This document shows positions 8,809-18,071 of a DNA stretch of 25,117 nt, in pieces. How positions within the stretch are numbered: the first letter of the stretch is position 1; each line of letters begins with the position of its first letter. Source of the DNA: an uncultured Alphaproteobacteria bacterium (GTDB taxonomy: Bacteria; Pseudomonadota; Alphaproteobacteria; Caulobacterales; Hyphomonadaceae); contig CAIKXW010000057.1 in the NCBI GenBank assembly GCA_903831485.1, positions 1 to 25,117 of the forward strand, in the 5' to 3' direction. Both the position numbers and the translations under genes were made by a program. The notes under the pieces are model-generated. The model searched no databases and was not told where the DNA came from. It saw only the letters and a program-made list of their open reading frames with translations.

Positions 8809-11088
8809 GTGACCTTCCAGGAAATCGCGGCAATCTTCATCGTGCTAGCGCCGGGCGTCGCCGCCGCGGTGTCAGGCCTCGGCCAGCGTTTCCTGGGCGA
8901 CCGGGGCGCCATGGCGGTCACGACGACGATCGTGATTTCGGCGGCCGTGCTGGCGACGTGGCAATTCTTCGCGTGGTCGCTGGGCGGGCAGTCCGGCGGC
9001 GCGGTGACGATCGTGTTGTCGCGCTGGTTCGACGTCGACACGTTCATCGCCGACTGGGCGATCCGGATCGATGCGCTTTCCGTGACAATGATGTTCGTGG
9101 TGACAAGCGTCTCGGCGCTCGTTCACACCTATTCGATCGGCTACATGAGCGAGGACCCGCATCGCGCGCGCTTCTTCGCCTACCTGTCGCTGTTCACCTT
9201 CGCGATGCTGATGCTGGTGACGGCCGACAACTTCATCCAGCTGTTCTTCGGCTGGGAAGGCGTCGGGCTGGCGTCCTACCTTTTGATCGGATTCTGGTAC
9301 AAGAAGCCGTCAGCGAACAGTGCGGCCATCAAGGCGTTCGTGGTCAACCGCGTGGGTGACTTCGGCTTTGCGCTCGGGATCATGGCGCTTGTGCTGATGG
9401 TGCACCCTGTGGCGGGCGTGGACTACGCGCAGTTCGGCATCACGGAATTCTCGTCGATCAGGTTCGACACGGTGTTCGCCGTCATCGCGAACAATGCGCC
9501 AGTGCAGGTGATCGGGCAGGCTGCGGCCATGCCTATCCAGGAGGTGACGTTCGACTTCCTCAGCGTGCACGTCTGGGGCCTGGAGATGGCCGGGATCCTC
9601 CTGTTCATCGGCGCCATGGGCAAGTCGGCGCAGTTCTTCCTGCACACCTGGCTGCCGGACGCGATGGAAGGCCCGACGCCGGTATCCGCGCTGATCCACG
9701 CAGCGACGATGGTAACGGCGGGCGTGTTCCTCGTCTGCCGCGCCTCGCCGCTCTATGCGGTGGCGGACGTCGCCTCCAGCATGATCACGGTCGTTGGGGC
9801 GGTGACCTGCCTCTTTGCGGCGACGGTTGGCCTCGCGCAGAACGACATCAAGCGCGTGGTCGCGTATTCGACCTGTTCGCAGCTGGGCTACATGTTCTTC
9901 GCCGCCGGCGTGGGCGCCTATGGCGCGGCGATGTTCCACCTCTTCACGCACGCCTTCTTCAAGGCGCTTCTGTTCCTCGGCGCAGGCTCGGTCATCCACG
10001 GTATGCACCACGAGCAGGACCTGCGCTTCATGGGCGGCGTCAGGCAGCCGCTGATGTTCACCTGGGCGATGATGCTGATCGGCACGTTGGCGCTGATCGG
10101 GTTCGGTATCCCCGGCACAGAATTCGGCTTTGCCGGCTTCTTCTCGAAGGACGCGATCATCGAGAGCGCCTACGCCTCGACGGATGCATTCGGTCCGTTC
10201 GCCTTCTGGTGCAGCATCGCGGCCGCCCTTCTGACGAGCTTCTACTCGTGGCGTCTGATGTTCATGACGTTCGAGGGACGCTACCGTCCGAACCCGCATG
10301 CGCATCATGACGATCACGCCCATGCTGACAATCATGGGCATGGCCACGACCACGCGCACGCGGCGCTGAAGGACGGCCGCGCGCCGGCGCACGAGTCCCC
10401 CTGGATCATGCTGGTTCCGCTGCTGCTGCTGGCGGTAGGAGCGGTGTTTGCGGGCTTCGTGTTCAAGCCGCAGTTCCTGACGTCGAAGGCCGACGCGTTC
10501 TGGCAGGGCGCAATCGTTCGCGAGGCGGATCCGCTCTATGGCCCGAATGGCATCCATCCATATGGCGCCGCGACCGAAAAACACGGCGCCACAGCAGATC
10601 ATGCTCCCGCCGCGGAGGAGGCTCACGCAGCGCCGGCCGATGGCGAGCATGCGGCGGCCGCCGGCGCGGCCGAGCATGCCGAAGAGCATCATGAGCTGCC
10701 ACTTTGGGTCGTCTGGGCCCCATTTGTGGTGACGATGACCGGCCTCATCGGTGCGATCATCTTCTACCTGATGGCGCCGGGCGTACCACGCCGGATGGCG
10801 GCGAATGGCGGGCCGATGCATTCGTTCCTGTCGCACAAATGGTATTTCGACGAGATCTACAATTTCGTCTTCGTCAAAGGGACGGCGGCGCTGGGCGACC
10901 TGTTCTGGAAGGTCGGCGACAAGAAGATCATCGACGGGATGGGGCCGGATGGCGTGACCGGCGTTGCGAAAGCAGGCGCGGGCGGGTTGTCGAAGCTGCA
11001 TACGGGTTATATTTTCCACTACGCACTCGTGGTTCTACTTTCGGCCGTGATCTTCGTGGCCTTCGTCCTCTTTTCGCAGGGGCGCTGA
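8809..11088 (+). CDS. nuoL: NADH-quinone oxidoreductase subunit L (NuoL) with histidine-rich insertions
   Basis: NuoL (ND5) is the distal antiporter-like proton-pumping subunit of complex I and carries the long lateral helix HL at its C-terminus. Conserved charged residues are present: E150 in FFGWEGVGLASYL and K272 in GAMGKSAQFFLHTWLPDA, followed by EGPTPVSALIHAATM. The protein is 759 residues, well above E. coli NuoL (613). The excess lies mainly in two polar segments: residues 497-517, where ten of 21 residues are His alternating with Ala, Gly and Asp, and residues 592-628, rich in His, Ala and Glu. The start is GTG 8809, seven bases after GGGGAG at 8796-8801. His-rich loops of this kind occur in other alphaproteobacterial NuoL proteins as far as I recall, so the feature may be lineage-wide. 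Confidence 0.97.
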   Translation: MTFQEIAAIFIVLAPGVAAAVSGLGQRFLGDRGAMAVTTTIVISAAVLATWQFFAWSLGGQSGGAVTIVLSRWFDVDTFIADWAIRIDALSVTMMFVVTSVSALVHTYSIGYMSEDPHRARFFAYLSLFTFAMLMLVTADNFIQLFFGWEGVGLASYLLIGFWYKKPSANSAAIKAFVVNRVGDFGFALGIMALVLMVHPVAGVDYAQFGITEFSSIRFDTVFAVIANNAPVQVIGQAAAMPIQEVTFDFLSVHVWGLEMAGILLFIGAMGKSAQFFLHTWLPDAMEGPTPVSALIHAATMVTAGVFLVCRASPLYAVADVASSMITVVGAVTCLFAATVGLAQNDIKRVVAYSTCSQLGYMFFAAGVGAYGAAMFHLFTHAFFKALLFLGAGSVIHGMHHEQDLRFMGGVRQPLMFTWAMMLIGTLALIGFGIPGTEFGFAGFFSKDAIIESAYASTDAFGPFAFWCSIAAALLTSFYSWRLMFMTFEGRYRPNPHAHHDDHAHADNHGHGHDHAHAALKDGRAPAHESPWIMLVPLLLLAVGAVFAGFVFKPQFLTSKADAFWQGAIVREADPLYGPNGIHPYGAATEKHGATADHAPAAEEAHAAPADGEHAAAAGAAEHAEEHHELPLWVVWAPFVVTMTGLIGAIIFYLMAPGVPRRMAANGGPMHSFLSHKWYFDEIYNFVFVKGTAALGDLFWKVGDKKIIDGMGPDGVTGVAKAGAGGLSKLHTGYIFHYALVVLLSAVIFVAFVLFSQGR

Positions 11089-11091
11089 GGC

Positions 11092-12591
11092 ATGACCGGG
11101 CCGATGATCCTCACGCTGACGACTTTCCTGCCGCTTGCCGGCGCCATGCTGATCATGGGCCTGCGCGTCGTGGGCGGCGCCGACATGGCATCGGGTGCGT
11201 CGAAGGGCATTTCCATTTTTGCGTCGCTGGTGACGCTGGCCGCGTCGCTCGTGGCGCTGAGCCAGTTCAATCCGAATGTCGTGGGCTATCAGCTGGTCGA
11301 CTCGGCGCCGTGGTTTGGCGGTTCGTCCTACAAGCTGGGCGTTGACGGTCTCGCGATCTCGCTGGTCGTGCTGACGACGGCGCTGATGCCGCTGTGCATC
11401 CTGCAGTCGATTACGTCGATCAAGGAGCGGTTGGCGGAATACATGATCGCCTTCCTGCTGCTTGAGACGCTGATGATCGGCGTGTTCTGCGCGCTCGACC
11501 TCGTGCTGTTCTACGTGTTCTTCGAGGGCGGCCTGATCCCGATGTTCCTGATCATCGGGGTGTGGGGCGGCAAGAACAGGTTGTACGCGGCGTTCAAGTT
11601 CTTCCTCTACACGCTGCTCGGCTCGCTGCTGCTGCTGGCCGCGCTGGTCTACATGTCCATCGTCGCAGGCACGACAGATGTAGTCGTGCTGCAGGAGGGG
11701 CTGCATCCGGAAACCGGAGCGTTGTTGTTCCCGCCTGAGGTGCAGACATGGCTGTGGCTGGCGTTCTTCGCGTCGTTCGCGGTGAAGCTGCCAATGTGGC
11801 CGGTGCACACGTGGCTGCCCGATGCGCACGTCGAGGCGCCTACGGCGGGCTCGGTGGTGCTGGCGGCCGTGCTGCTGAAGATGGGCGGGTATGGCTTCCT
11901 GCGGTTCTCGCTGCCGATGTTCCCCGAAGCGTCGATGGTGTTCCAGCCGCTGATGTTCGCGCTAAGCGTCATTGCGATCGTTTATGCGTCGCTGGTCGCG
12001 TTTCGGCAGACGGACATCAAGAAGCTCGTCGCCTACTCATCGGTAGCGCACATGGGCTTCGTGACGCTGGGGATCTTCTCGTTCAACGAGGCGGGCATTC
12101 AGGGCGCGATCTTCCAGATGATCAGCCATGGCGTGATCTCGGGCGCGCTGTTCTTCTGCGTCGGCGTGATCTATGACCGGATGCACACGCGTGAGATTTC
12201 CTTCTATGGCGGTCTCGTGCATCGCATGCCGGTCTATGCGGCGCTGTTCATGCTTTTCTCGATGGCGAACGTCGGCCTGCCGGGAACGAGCGGGTTCGTA
12301 GGCGAGATCCTGACCATGGTTGGCGCTTTCCAGGCGTCCACATGGGCGGCGGCGGGTGCGGCGCTCGGCGTCATCTTATCGGCGGTCTACATGCTGACGC
12401 TTTATCGCCGGACCGTGTTTGGCGAGATGACGAACGAGAAGCTGTTCGACATCAAAGACGTTACCGGTTTGGAGTTCTTCATTCTCGGCCTTCTGGCCAT
12501 CAGCGCGCTGGGCCTCGGCGTCTTCCCGGGCATCGTGTTCGACCTCACGGAAGGTTCGACCATGGAAGTCCTGCGAATGATCGGGCGGTAG
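11092..12591 (+). CDS. nuoM: NADH-quinone oxidoreductase subunit M (NuoM)
   Basis: NuoM (ND4) is the middle antiporter-like proton-pumping subunit of the complex I membrane arm. The essential glutamate of helix 5 is E145 (FFEGGLIPMFLIIGVWGG, E144 in E. coli). The helix 7 lysine is K232 (AVKLPMWPVHTWLPDAHVEAP, K234 in E. coli). The lysine of helix 8 lies further along, in the IKKLVAYSSVAHMGF region. Length is 499 residues, normal. The ATG at 11092 follows the nuoL stop by three bases. Nothing unusual was seen. Confidence 0.98.
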   Translation: MTGPMILTLTTFLPLAGAMLIMGLRVVGGADMASGASKGISIFASLVTLAASLVALSQFNPNVVGYQLVDSAPWFGGSSYKLGVDGLAISLVVLTTALMPLCILQSITSIKERLAEYMIAFLLLETLMIGVFCALDLVLFYVFFEGGLIPMFLIIGVWGGKNRLYAAFKFFLYTLLGSLLLLAALVYMSIVAGTTDVVVLQEGLHPETGALLFPPEVQTWLWLAFFASFAVKLPMWPVHTWLPDAHVEAPTAGSVVLAAVLLKMGGYGFLRFSLPMFPEASMVFQPLMFALSVIAIVYASLVAFRQTDIKKLVAYSSVAHMGFVTLGIFSFNEAGIQGAIFQMISHGVISGALFFCVGVIYDRMHTREISFYGGLVHRMPVYAALFMLFSMANVGLPGTSGFVGEILTMVGAFQASTWAAAGAALGVILSAVYMLTLYRRTVFGEMTNEKLFDIKDVTGLEFFILGLLAISALGLGVFPGIVFDLTEGSTMEVLRMIGR

Positions 12592-12600
12592 GGGCAGGTC

Positions 12601-14046
12601 ATGAATTTCCTCGCTGACATCACAAACGCCCTGCCGGAGACGATCCTCGTCGCGTTCGGTCTCTCGGCGCTGCTTCTTGGCGCCATTGGTGGCGACAGGA
12701 TTTCCGGTTTGCTGCGGCTCCTGGCGGCGATTGCGCTGGCGGCGGCGTCCGTCGCCGCGTTCGTGCAGTTTGGACGTGGGGAGGCCATCTCGGCTTTCGC
12801 CAGCGCTGAGCTTTCACCTAACGGGCTGTATCGCGTGACGCTGTTCACGCTGTTCGCCAAGGGCGTGACGTATGCGATGGCCTCGCTCGCGCTGTTCATG
12901 TCGGGCGGCTTCCTGAAGTCGGCGCAGATGGAGCGCTACGAGTATCCGCTGCTGATCACGTTTGGCTCGCTGGGCGCCGGCATGATGCTGTCGGCGAACG
13001 ACCTGATGACGCTGTATGTCGGCATCGAGACGCTGAGCCTCTCGTCCTACGTGCTGGCGGCGTTCCGGCGCGACAGCTTGATGTCGGCGGAAGCGGGCCT
13101 CAAATACTTCGTGCTCGGCGCTCTGGCGTCGGGGCTGCTGCTGTATGGATCGGCGCTGGTCTATGGTTTCTCCGGCGGCACCGGGTTTGAGGTCATTGCA
13201 TCGGCGCCGACGTCGGTGGGGCTGATCTTCGGTCTCGTCTTCCTGATCTGCGGCCTGTCGTTCAAGGCATCGGCGGCGCCGTTCCACATCTGGACGCCGG
13301 ACGTGTACGAAGGCGCGCCTTCCGCGGTGGTGGCGTTCTTCTCGACGGCGCCCAAGATTGCGGCCGTGGCGCTGCTCGCCAACGTCATGTTCGTGGCGTT
13401 CGGGCCGCACATCGACTCCTGGCAGATGATCATTGCGATCATCTCGGCGCTGTCGATGCTGATTGGCGCCTTCGGCGCGCTGACGCAGAACAGCATCAAG
13501 CGGATCCTCGCATATTCCTCGATCTCGAATGTCGGCTTTGCTCTGATCGCCATCGCGGCGGGTGCGGACATGGGCTCAGCAGCAGTGCTGGTCTACATGA
13601 CGCTGTACGTCATCGCGACGCTTGGCATGTTCGCAGGCGTGCTTGCGCTGCGCCGGGGCGGCAAGGCGATCGATACGGTGGCGGATCTCAACGGGCTGGT
13701 GAAGACGAAGCCAGCCGTCGCGCTTGGCTTGCTGGTGCTCATCTTCTCGGTGGCGGGCATTCCGCCGGCAGCAGGGTTCTGGGGCAAGCTGCAGGTGTTC
13801 ACTGCGGGTATCGAGTCCGGCATGCTGTGGCTGGTGCTGGTCGGCGCGCTCGCGAGCGTGGTGTCGCTGGGCTACTATCTGCGGCTGGTGTGGGCGATGT
13901 TCATGAAGCCTGCGGGCGAGCCGATGGATCGTACGGACGTGTCGGTTGCTGCCATCGTCGCGATCTCGACTTTGCTCGTGTTCCCCATCCTGACGATCGG
14001 CATCCAGTTCCTGCTGAACGCCGCTGCTCTCGCTGTCGTCGGCTAG
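12601..14046 (+). CDS. nuoN: NADH-quinone oxidoreductase subunit N (NuoN)
   Basis: NuoN (ND2) is the proximal antiporter-like proton-pumping subunit. Family marks are K168 in AGLKYFVLGALASGLLLYG, the WTPDVYEGAP motif at residues 231-240, and K300 in the SIKRILAYSSISNVGF discontinuous-helix segment. The 481-residue length is typical. The ATG at 12601 lies nine bases after the nuoM stop, with GGGGCAGG between. NuoN closes the nuo gene set, but the next gene begins only four bases after its stop and no terminator is seen, so transcription probably continues into birA. Confidence 0.98.
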   Translation: MNFLADITNALPETILVAFGLSALLLGAIGGDRISGLLRLLAAIALAAASVAAFVQFGRGEAISAFASAELSPNGLYRVTLFTLFAKGVTYAMASLALFMSGGFLKSAQMERYEYPLLITFGSLGAGMMLSANDLMTLYVGIETLSLSSYVLAAFRRDSLMSAEAGLKYFVLGALASGLLLYGSALVYGFSGGTGFEVIASAPTSVGLIFGLVFLICGLSFKASAAPFHIWTPDVYEGAPSAVVAFFSTAPKIAAVALLANVMFVAFGPHIDSWQMIIAIISALSMLIGAFGALTQNSIKRILAYSSISNVGFALIAIAAGADMGSAAVLVYMTLYVIATLGMFAGVLALRRGGKAIDTVADLNGLVKTKPAVALGLLVLIFSVAGIPPAAGFWGKLQVFTAGIESGMLWLVLVGALASVVSLGYYLRLVWAMFMKPAGEPMDRTDVSVAAIVAISTLLVFPILTIGIQFLLNAAALAVVG

Positions 14047-14050
14047 GCCG

Positions 14051-14791
14051 GTGCCGGCGGAGCTGCTTTCGAGCCCGTGGCCCGTCATACGGTTTGACGA
14101 GATCGATTCCACCAACGAGGAAGCGCGTCGGCGAGCGGCTGCTGGCGATGTCGGGCCGTGCTGGCTTGTCACCCAAGCGCAGACGGCGGGGCGGGGCAGA
14201 CTGGGCCGGCAGTGGTCGTCTCCGCGTGGGAACCTGTTTGCAACGGCGCTGCTGCCCTATCCGCGTGCTGCTACCGAGGCGACTCTGGCGCCGTTCGCTG
14301 CCGGGCTTGCCGTGATCGACGCAGCGCGCCTCCTTGGCGTGCATGCGGGAAGCCTGGGTCTCAAATGGCCGAATGATGTGCTGAGCGGGCCTGCGAAGCT
14401 GGCGGGCATTCTCATCGAGACGGGCACGCTGTACGGCAGGCTCTGGATGGCGGCCGGGTTCGGCGTGAATGTGGAAATTGCGCCGGAAAGGGCGGATCGT
14501 CCCACGGAATGCCTGAATAATCTGCCGGGAGGCGAAGGCATTACAGCGGCGAAGCTGCTGGTTGCGCTGGATGTGTCGTTCCGCGCGCGGCTATTTGGCC
14601 TTCTGAGCGAGGGCTTCGAGCCGACGCGGGCTGAATGGCTATCCAGTGCGGCCTATCTTGGTCGCCACATTGAGGTTAACGGCCTCAGCGGCGAGATGGC
14701 AGGGCTGGCCGAGGACGGCGCGTTGATCGTGCGATTGGCGGACGGGTCGGTCACCCATGTTCGCGCGGGCGAAATCTCGCTATTGAGCTAG
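14051..14791 (+). CDS. birA: Biotin--[acetyl-CoA-carboxylase] ligase, monofunctional (BirA/BPL)
   Basis: The enzyme joins biotin, via biotinyl-AMP, to a lysine of the biotin carboxyl carrier protein of acyl-CoA carboxylases. Catalytic-domain motifs are STNEEARR (20-27), the biotinyl-AMP loop GRGRLGRQW (47-55) and KWPNDVL starting at K105, the lysine equivalent to the active-site lysine of E. coli BirA. The C-terminal SH3-like cap is present (GLSGEMAGLAEDGALIVRL). At 246 residues it has no N-terminal winged-helix domain, so it should not act as the biotin-operon repressor. The start is GTG 14051, four bases after nuoN. Its position behind nuoN is a recurring alphaproteobacterial arrangement. 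Confidence 0.95.
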   Translation: MPAELLSSPWPVIRFDEIDSTNEEARRRAAAGDVGPCWLVTQAQTAGRGRLGRQWSSPRGNLFATALLPYPRAATEATLAPFAAGLAVIDAARLLGVHAGSLGLKWPNDVLSGPAKLAGILIETGTLYGRLWMAAGFGVNVEIAPERADRPTECLNNLPGGEGITAAKLLVALDVSFRARLFGLLSEGFEPTRAEWLSSAAYLGRHIEVNGLSGEMAGLAEDGALIVRLADGSVTHVRAGEISLLS

Positions 14792-14829
14792 CTGGTACTC
14801 CAGGGCCTTGAGCCGCAAGGGATGGCAGC

Positions 14830-15621
14830 ATGCTGCTGGCGATCGACACGGGCAACACGAACACGCTCTTTGCGGTCCATGACGGGGAGTCGTGGCGGGC
14901 GCAGTGGCGTTCATCGACCGACATGACCAAGACGGCGGACGATTACGCCGTGTGGCTGAGCACGCTGATGGAGATCAACGGCCTCAGCCTGTCGATGATC
15001 GACGACTGCATCATCTCGACCGTGGTGCCGCAGTCGCTGTTCAACCAGCGGAACTTCGCGCGGCGCTATCTCAATGTCGAACCGTTCGTGATCGGCGAGA
15101 ATGTCACCTTGGGCGTCAAGGTGAACATTCCGAAGCCAAGCGAAGTGGGGGCCGACCGCCTTGTGAACGCGGTGGGCGCCCATGGATCGTACCCGGACAA
15201 GCCGCTGATCGTGATCGACAGCGGCACGGCGACCACGTTCGATGTGGTGGGGGCGGATGGCTCGTTCGAGGGCGGCATCATCGCTCCGGGGATCAACCTG
15301 TCGATGAAAGCCCTGCACGAGGCGGCGGCCAAACTGCCGCGGGTGGCGATCCAGAAGCCGGACCATGTGATTGGCCGCGACACAGTGGCTGCCATGCAAT
15401 CCGGTGTGTTCTGGGGCTATATCGACCTGATTGACGGGCTGGTCGAACGCGTCAAGGCCGAGTATGGGCAACCCATGACCGTCATCGCTACCGGCGGCGT
15501 CGCGTCCCTGTTCGAGGGCGCAGCGCAGAACATCGATCATTTTGACGGCGACATAACCATCAAGGGGCTGCGCATCCTTTACGATCGCAACATAACCAAC
15601 GCCGCGACCGAGCTGAAATGA
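14830..15621 (+). CDS. coaX: Type III pantothenate kinase
   Basis: CoaX phosphorylates pantothenate, the first step of CoA synthesis. The type III enzyme belongs to the ASKHA fold, is insensitive to CoA feedback and needs a monovalent cation. Motifs seen are the phosphate-binding [11 protein letters not shown] with D6, GADRLVNA (107-114), [11 protein letters not shown] (130-140) and GGIIAPG (148-154). The 263-residue length is normal. The ATG at 14830 is preceded by a purine-rich CAAGGGATGG. The 38-base gap to birA shows no terminator. The stop overlaps the rnj start as ATGA at 15618-15621, so the two are probably translationally coupled. Confidence 0.96.
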   Translation: MLLAIDTGNTNTLFAVHDGESWRAQWRSSTDMTKTADDYAVWLSTLMEINGLSLSMIDDCIISTVVPQSLFNQRNFARRYLNVEPFVIGENVTLGVKVNIPKPSEVGADRLVNAVGAHGSYPDKPLIVIDSGTATTFDVVGADGSFEGGIIAPGINLSMKALHEAAAKLPRVAIQKPDHVIGRDTVAAMQSGVFWGYIDLIDGLVERVKAEYGQPMTVIATGGVASLFEGAAQNIDHFDGDITIKGLRILYDRNITNAATELK

Positions 15622-17279
15622 AGGACGCGGAGCTTATCTTCGCGCCCCTCGGCGGCTGTCGCGAAATCGGGATGAACCTGAACGCCTACGCCTATGGCCC
15701 GCCCGACAACCGGCGCTGGATCATCGTCGATGTGGGCGTGACCTTCGGCGACGACACGACGCCCGGCGTCGATCTCATCATGCCGGACCCGGTCTATCTC
15801 GAAGGCTTCGCCGAGGACATCGAGGCGATAATCCTGACGCACGCGCACGAGGACCATATCGGCGCCATTGCGTGGCTGTGGCCGAAGCTGCGCGCGCCGA
15901 TCTATGCGACGCCGTTTACGGCATATCTTGTGAACGAGAAGCTGAAGGAGCGCGGGCTCGACCGCGAGGCAAAGGTCCACATCATGGACCTGCGCGAGAA
16001 GCGGCAGTTCGGGCCGTTCGAGGTTGAGCTGATCACGCTGACGCATTCGATCCCTGAGCCGAACGGCCTTGCGATCCGCACACCGCTCGGGATGGTGCTG
16101 CATACGGGCGACTGGAAGATCGATCCGGATCCGATCATCGGCGAGGACTTCGACCAGGCGAAGATCGAGGAGCTGGGTCGCGAGGGTATTCTTGCGATGG
16201 TGTGCGACTCGACCAACGTGTTCGAGGAGGGCGAGGCCGGCTCCGAAGGCATGGCGCGCGAGGCTTTGCGTCGTGCTGTGGCCGAACAAACGGGGCGCGT
16301 TGCGATCACGGCGTTTGCCTCGAACGTGGCGCGGGTTCAGTCGGCATGCGAAGCGGCGCGGGCGAACAATCGGTCGGTGTGTCTGCTCGGACGTTCAATG
16401 ATCCGCGTGGTTGGCGCGGCGCAATCTGTCGGCTTGCTGCAGGGTTTCAAGTTCATCACGGCGGATGAGGCGGCTTACCTGCCGCACGAGAATATCCTGT
16501 ATCTCTGCACCGGCAGCCAGGGCGAGACGAACGCTGCGCTGGCGCGTCTTGCGCGCGGAGATCATCCCTCGGCCAAGCTTGGCGCGGACGACACGGTCAT
16601 CTTTTCCTCACGCGTCATACCGGGGAATGAGCGGTCGATCGCTGCGATCCAGAACATGCTGGCGGAGCGCAACATCAAGCTGGTGACGGATCGCCAGTTC
16701 GACATCCATGTCTCGGGCCATCCGTGCCGGGACGAGCTGCGGCGGATGTATCTGTGGGCGAAGCCGAAGATCGCGGTGCCGGTGCATGGCGAACGCCGTC
16801 ACCTGATGGAGCATGCCCGGTTTGCGCGGTCGCTGCAGGTGCCGGAAGCAATCACGCCGGACAATGGCGATATCATTCGCCTCGCGCCCGGGCCTGTCGA
16901 GGTGATCGATCAGGTTCCCGCCGGTCGCCTCCATGTCGATGGCGAAGTGCTGACGTCGGACAAGGCGGGCGGCATGTGGGAGCGGAAGAAGATGGCGTAT
17001 AACGGCCATCTTGCTGTCAGCGTCGTCATCGCCAGGGGGCGCGTCGAGGATGGACCGATCATCGTGGCGCGTGGCTTCTCGGAAGCTGATGGACGGCCGG
17101 CGGACGAGTCGCTGGAGCCGCTTGATGAGGCGGCCGAGACTGCGATGGAGCAGCTGAAGCGCGGCGACTTCGGCGATGATGAGAAGATCGAGAAGGCGCT
17201 GACGCGGGCCGTGCGCCGCGCCGCTGAACAGCATTTCGGCAAGCGCCCGCTTGTCGATGTCACGATACACAGGATCTAG
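15618..17279 (+). CDS. rnj: Ribonuclease J
   Basis: RNase J is a metallo-beta-lactamase/beta-CASP ribonuclease with 5'-3' exonuclease and endonuclease activity in mRNA decay and rRNA maturation. The N-terminus [16 protein letters not shown] is characteristic. The zinc ligands appear as HAHEDH (H75, H77, D79, H80), H142 and D164 in HTGDWKID. The beta-CASP part has GSQGE and [10 protein letters not shown], and a C-terminal domain of about 100 residues follows. The 553 residues match the usual length. The start overlaps the coaX stop (ATGA). In alphaproteobacteria RNase J coexists with RNase E; that is family knowledge, not visible here. Confidence 0.96.
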   Translation: MKDAELIFAPLGGCREIGMNLNAYAYGPPDNRRWIIVDVGVTFGDDTTPGVDLIMPDPVYLEGFAEDIEAIILTHAHEDHIGAIAWLWPKLRAPIYATPFTAYLVNEKLKERGLDREAKVHIMDLREKRQFGPFEVELITLTHSIPEPNGLAIRTPLGMVLHTGDWKIDPDPIIGEDFDQAKIEELGREGILAMVCDSTNVFEEGEAGSEGMAREALRRAVAEQTGRVAITAFASNVARVQSACEAARANNRSVCLLGRSMIRVVGAAQSVGLLQGFKFITADEAAYLPHENILYLCTGSQGETNAALARLARGDHPSAKLGADDTVIFSSRVIPGNERSIAAIQNMLAERNIKLVTDRQFDIHVSGHPCRDELRRMYLWAKPKIAVPVHGERRHLMEHARFARSLQVPEAITPDNGDIIRLAPGPVEVIDQVPAGRLHVDGEVLTSDKAGGMWERKKMAYNGHLAVSVVIARGRVEDGPIIVARGFSEADGRPADESLEPLDEAAETAMEQLKRGDFGDDEKIEKALTRAVRRAAEQHFGKRPLVDVTIHRI

Positions 17280-17297
17280 AGCCGGAGACTGGACGCC

Positions 17298-17717
17298 ATG
17301 ACCATCGGTCGCCTCAACCATATCGGTATCGCCGTGCCGTCGATCGAGAAGGCCTTCGAGACCTATCGCAAACTCTACGGCGCTACAGAGTTCGTGCAGC
17401 CCTTCGACATGCCGGCGCAGGGCGTGCGGGTTGGCTTCGTCAACCTGCCGAACACGCAGCTTGAGATCATCGAGCCGCTGGGGGAGAAATCCCCGATCAT
17501 CAACTTCCTGGAGAAGAACCCGAAAGGCGGTCAGCATCATGTCTGCTTCGAGGTGCCGGATATTCATGTGGCGAAGGCCGACATGGAATCCAAGGGCGCC
17601 AAGGTTCTTGGCGAGCCGCGGATCGGGGCGCATGGCACGCTGGTGATCTTCATACATCCAAAGGACTCGGACGGCGTATTGATCGAGCTGATGGAAACGC
17701 CGAAAGGTCACCACTAG
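17298..17717 (+). CDS. mce: Methylmalonyl-CoA epimerase (VOC superfamily)
   Basis: The product interconverts (2S)- and (2R)-methylmalonyl-CoA between propionyl-CoA carboxylase and the B12-dependent mutase. It is a small two-repeat VOC (glyoxalase-fold) protein of 139 residues. Likely metal ligands are H8 (LNHIGIAV), the glutamine/glutamate in NTQLEIIEP (Q54/E56), H80 or H81 (GGQHHVCFEV) and E130 (GVLIELMET). The GEKSPIINFLEKNPKGG segment is typical of the epimerase subfamily rather than lactoylglutathione lyase. The ATG is 18 bases after rnj. The carboxylase and mutase are not in the window, though the biotin ligase and CoA kinase upstream fit this pathway loosely. Confidence 0.93.
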   Translation: MTIGRLNHIGIAVPSIEKAFETYRKLYGATEFVQPFDMPAQGVRVGFVNLPNTQLEIIEPLGEKSPIINFLEKNPKGGQHHVCFEVPDIHVAKADMESKGAKVLGEPRIGAHGTLVIFIHPKDSDGVLIELMETPKGHH

Positions 17718-17721
17718 GTCC

Positions 17722-17973
17722 ATGGGGATATTTGAAGCCTTCGTCGTGTTCTTCATGTCGTGGTGGGTGATCTTCCTGCCGACGCTGTCGGCCGGCACCC
17801 GCAGCCAGCACGAGGCCGGCTCGGTGATTCCCGGGACGGAGGGCGGCGCTCCAGTGGCCGTGCGCTGGCGGTGGAAGATCGCCATTGCGACGGGCGGGGC
17901 GGCGCTGGTAACTTTCCTTCTCTGGCTGGCGCTCCATATGCACTGGCTGGATTTCATGGCTGAACGTTCCTAG
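17722..17973 (+). CDS. DUF1467 family small inner-membrane protein
   Basis: This is an 83-residue protein of unknown function. It has one N-terminal hydrophobic helix (about residues 3-22, with [12 protein letters not shown]), a conserved-looking polar loop ([20 protein letters not shown], about 25-44), a basic stretch VRWRWK, and a second helix (about 52-73). The pattern, a WW pair followed by RSQ-EAG-V-PGT-GAP, matches DUF1467, which I know as an alphaproteobacterial family usually sitting between mce and proS. Four bases separate it from mce. Two helices with the basic stretch before the second suggest an inner-membrane hairpin. No function can be given. Confidence 0.85.
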   Translation: MGIFEAFVVFFMSWWVIFLPTLSAGTRSQHEAGSVIPGTEGGAPVAVRWRWKIAIATGGAALVTFLLWLALHMHWLDFMAERS

Positions 17974-18071
17974 CGGCAGGCTCAGGCTTGGGTCCAAGTC
18001 AGGCCTCATTGCGCGGGCACGTAGGGGCGGCTATCAGCCTGACAACGTCTGCACGCCTTTCAGGACCATCA

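Noticed and set aside
9310..11019. A 569-codon open frame on the - strand opposite nuoL
   Set aside because: Arg/His/Glu-rich shadow of nuoL codons with no domain pattern; codon bias on the + strand explains the lack of stops.
18009..18036. Possible promoter upstream of proS: TTGCGC, 16 bases, CTATCA
   Set aside because: The -35-like element is a weak match and such pairs occur by chance; transcript mapping would be needed.
17988..18071. A 28-codon N-terminal extension of ProS
   Set aside because: The extension does not fit the family, whose N-terminus matches the ATG at 18072 ([13 protein letters not shown]).
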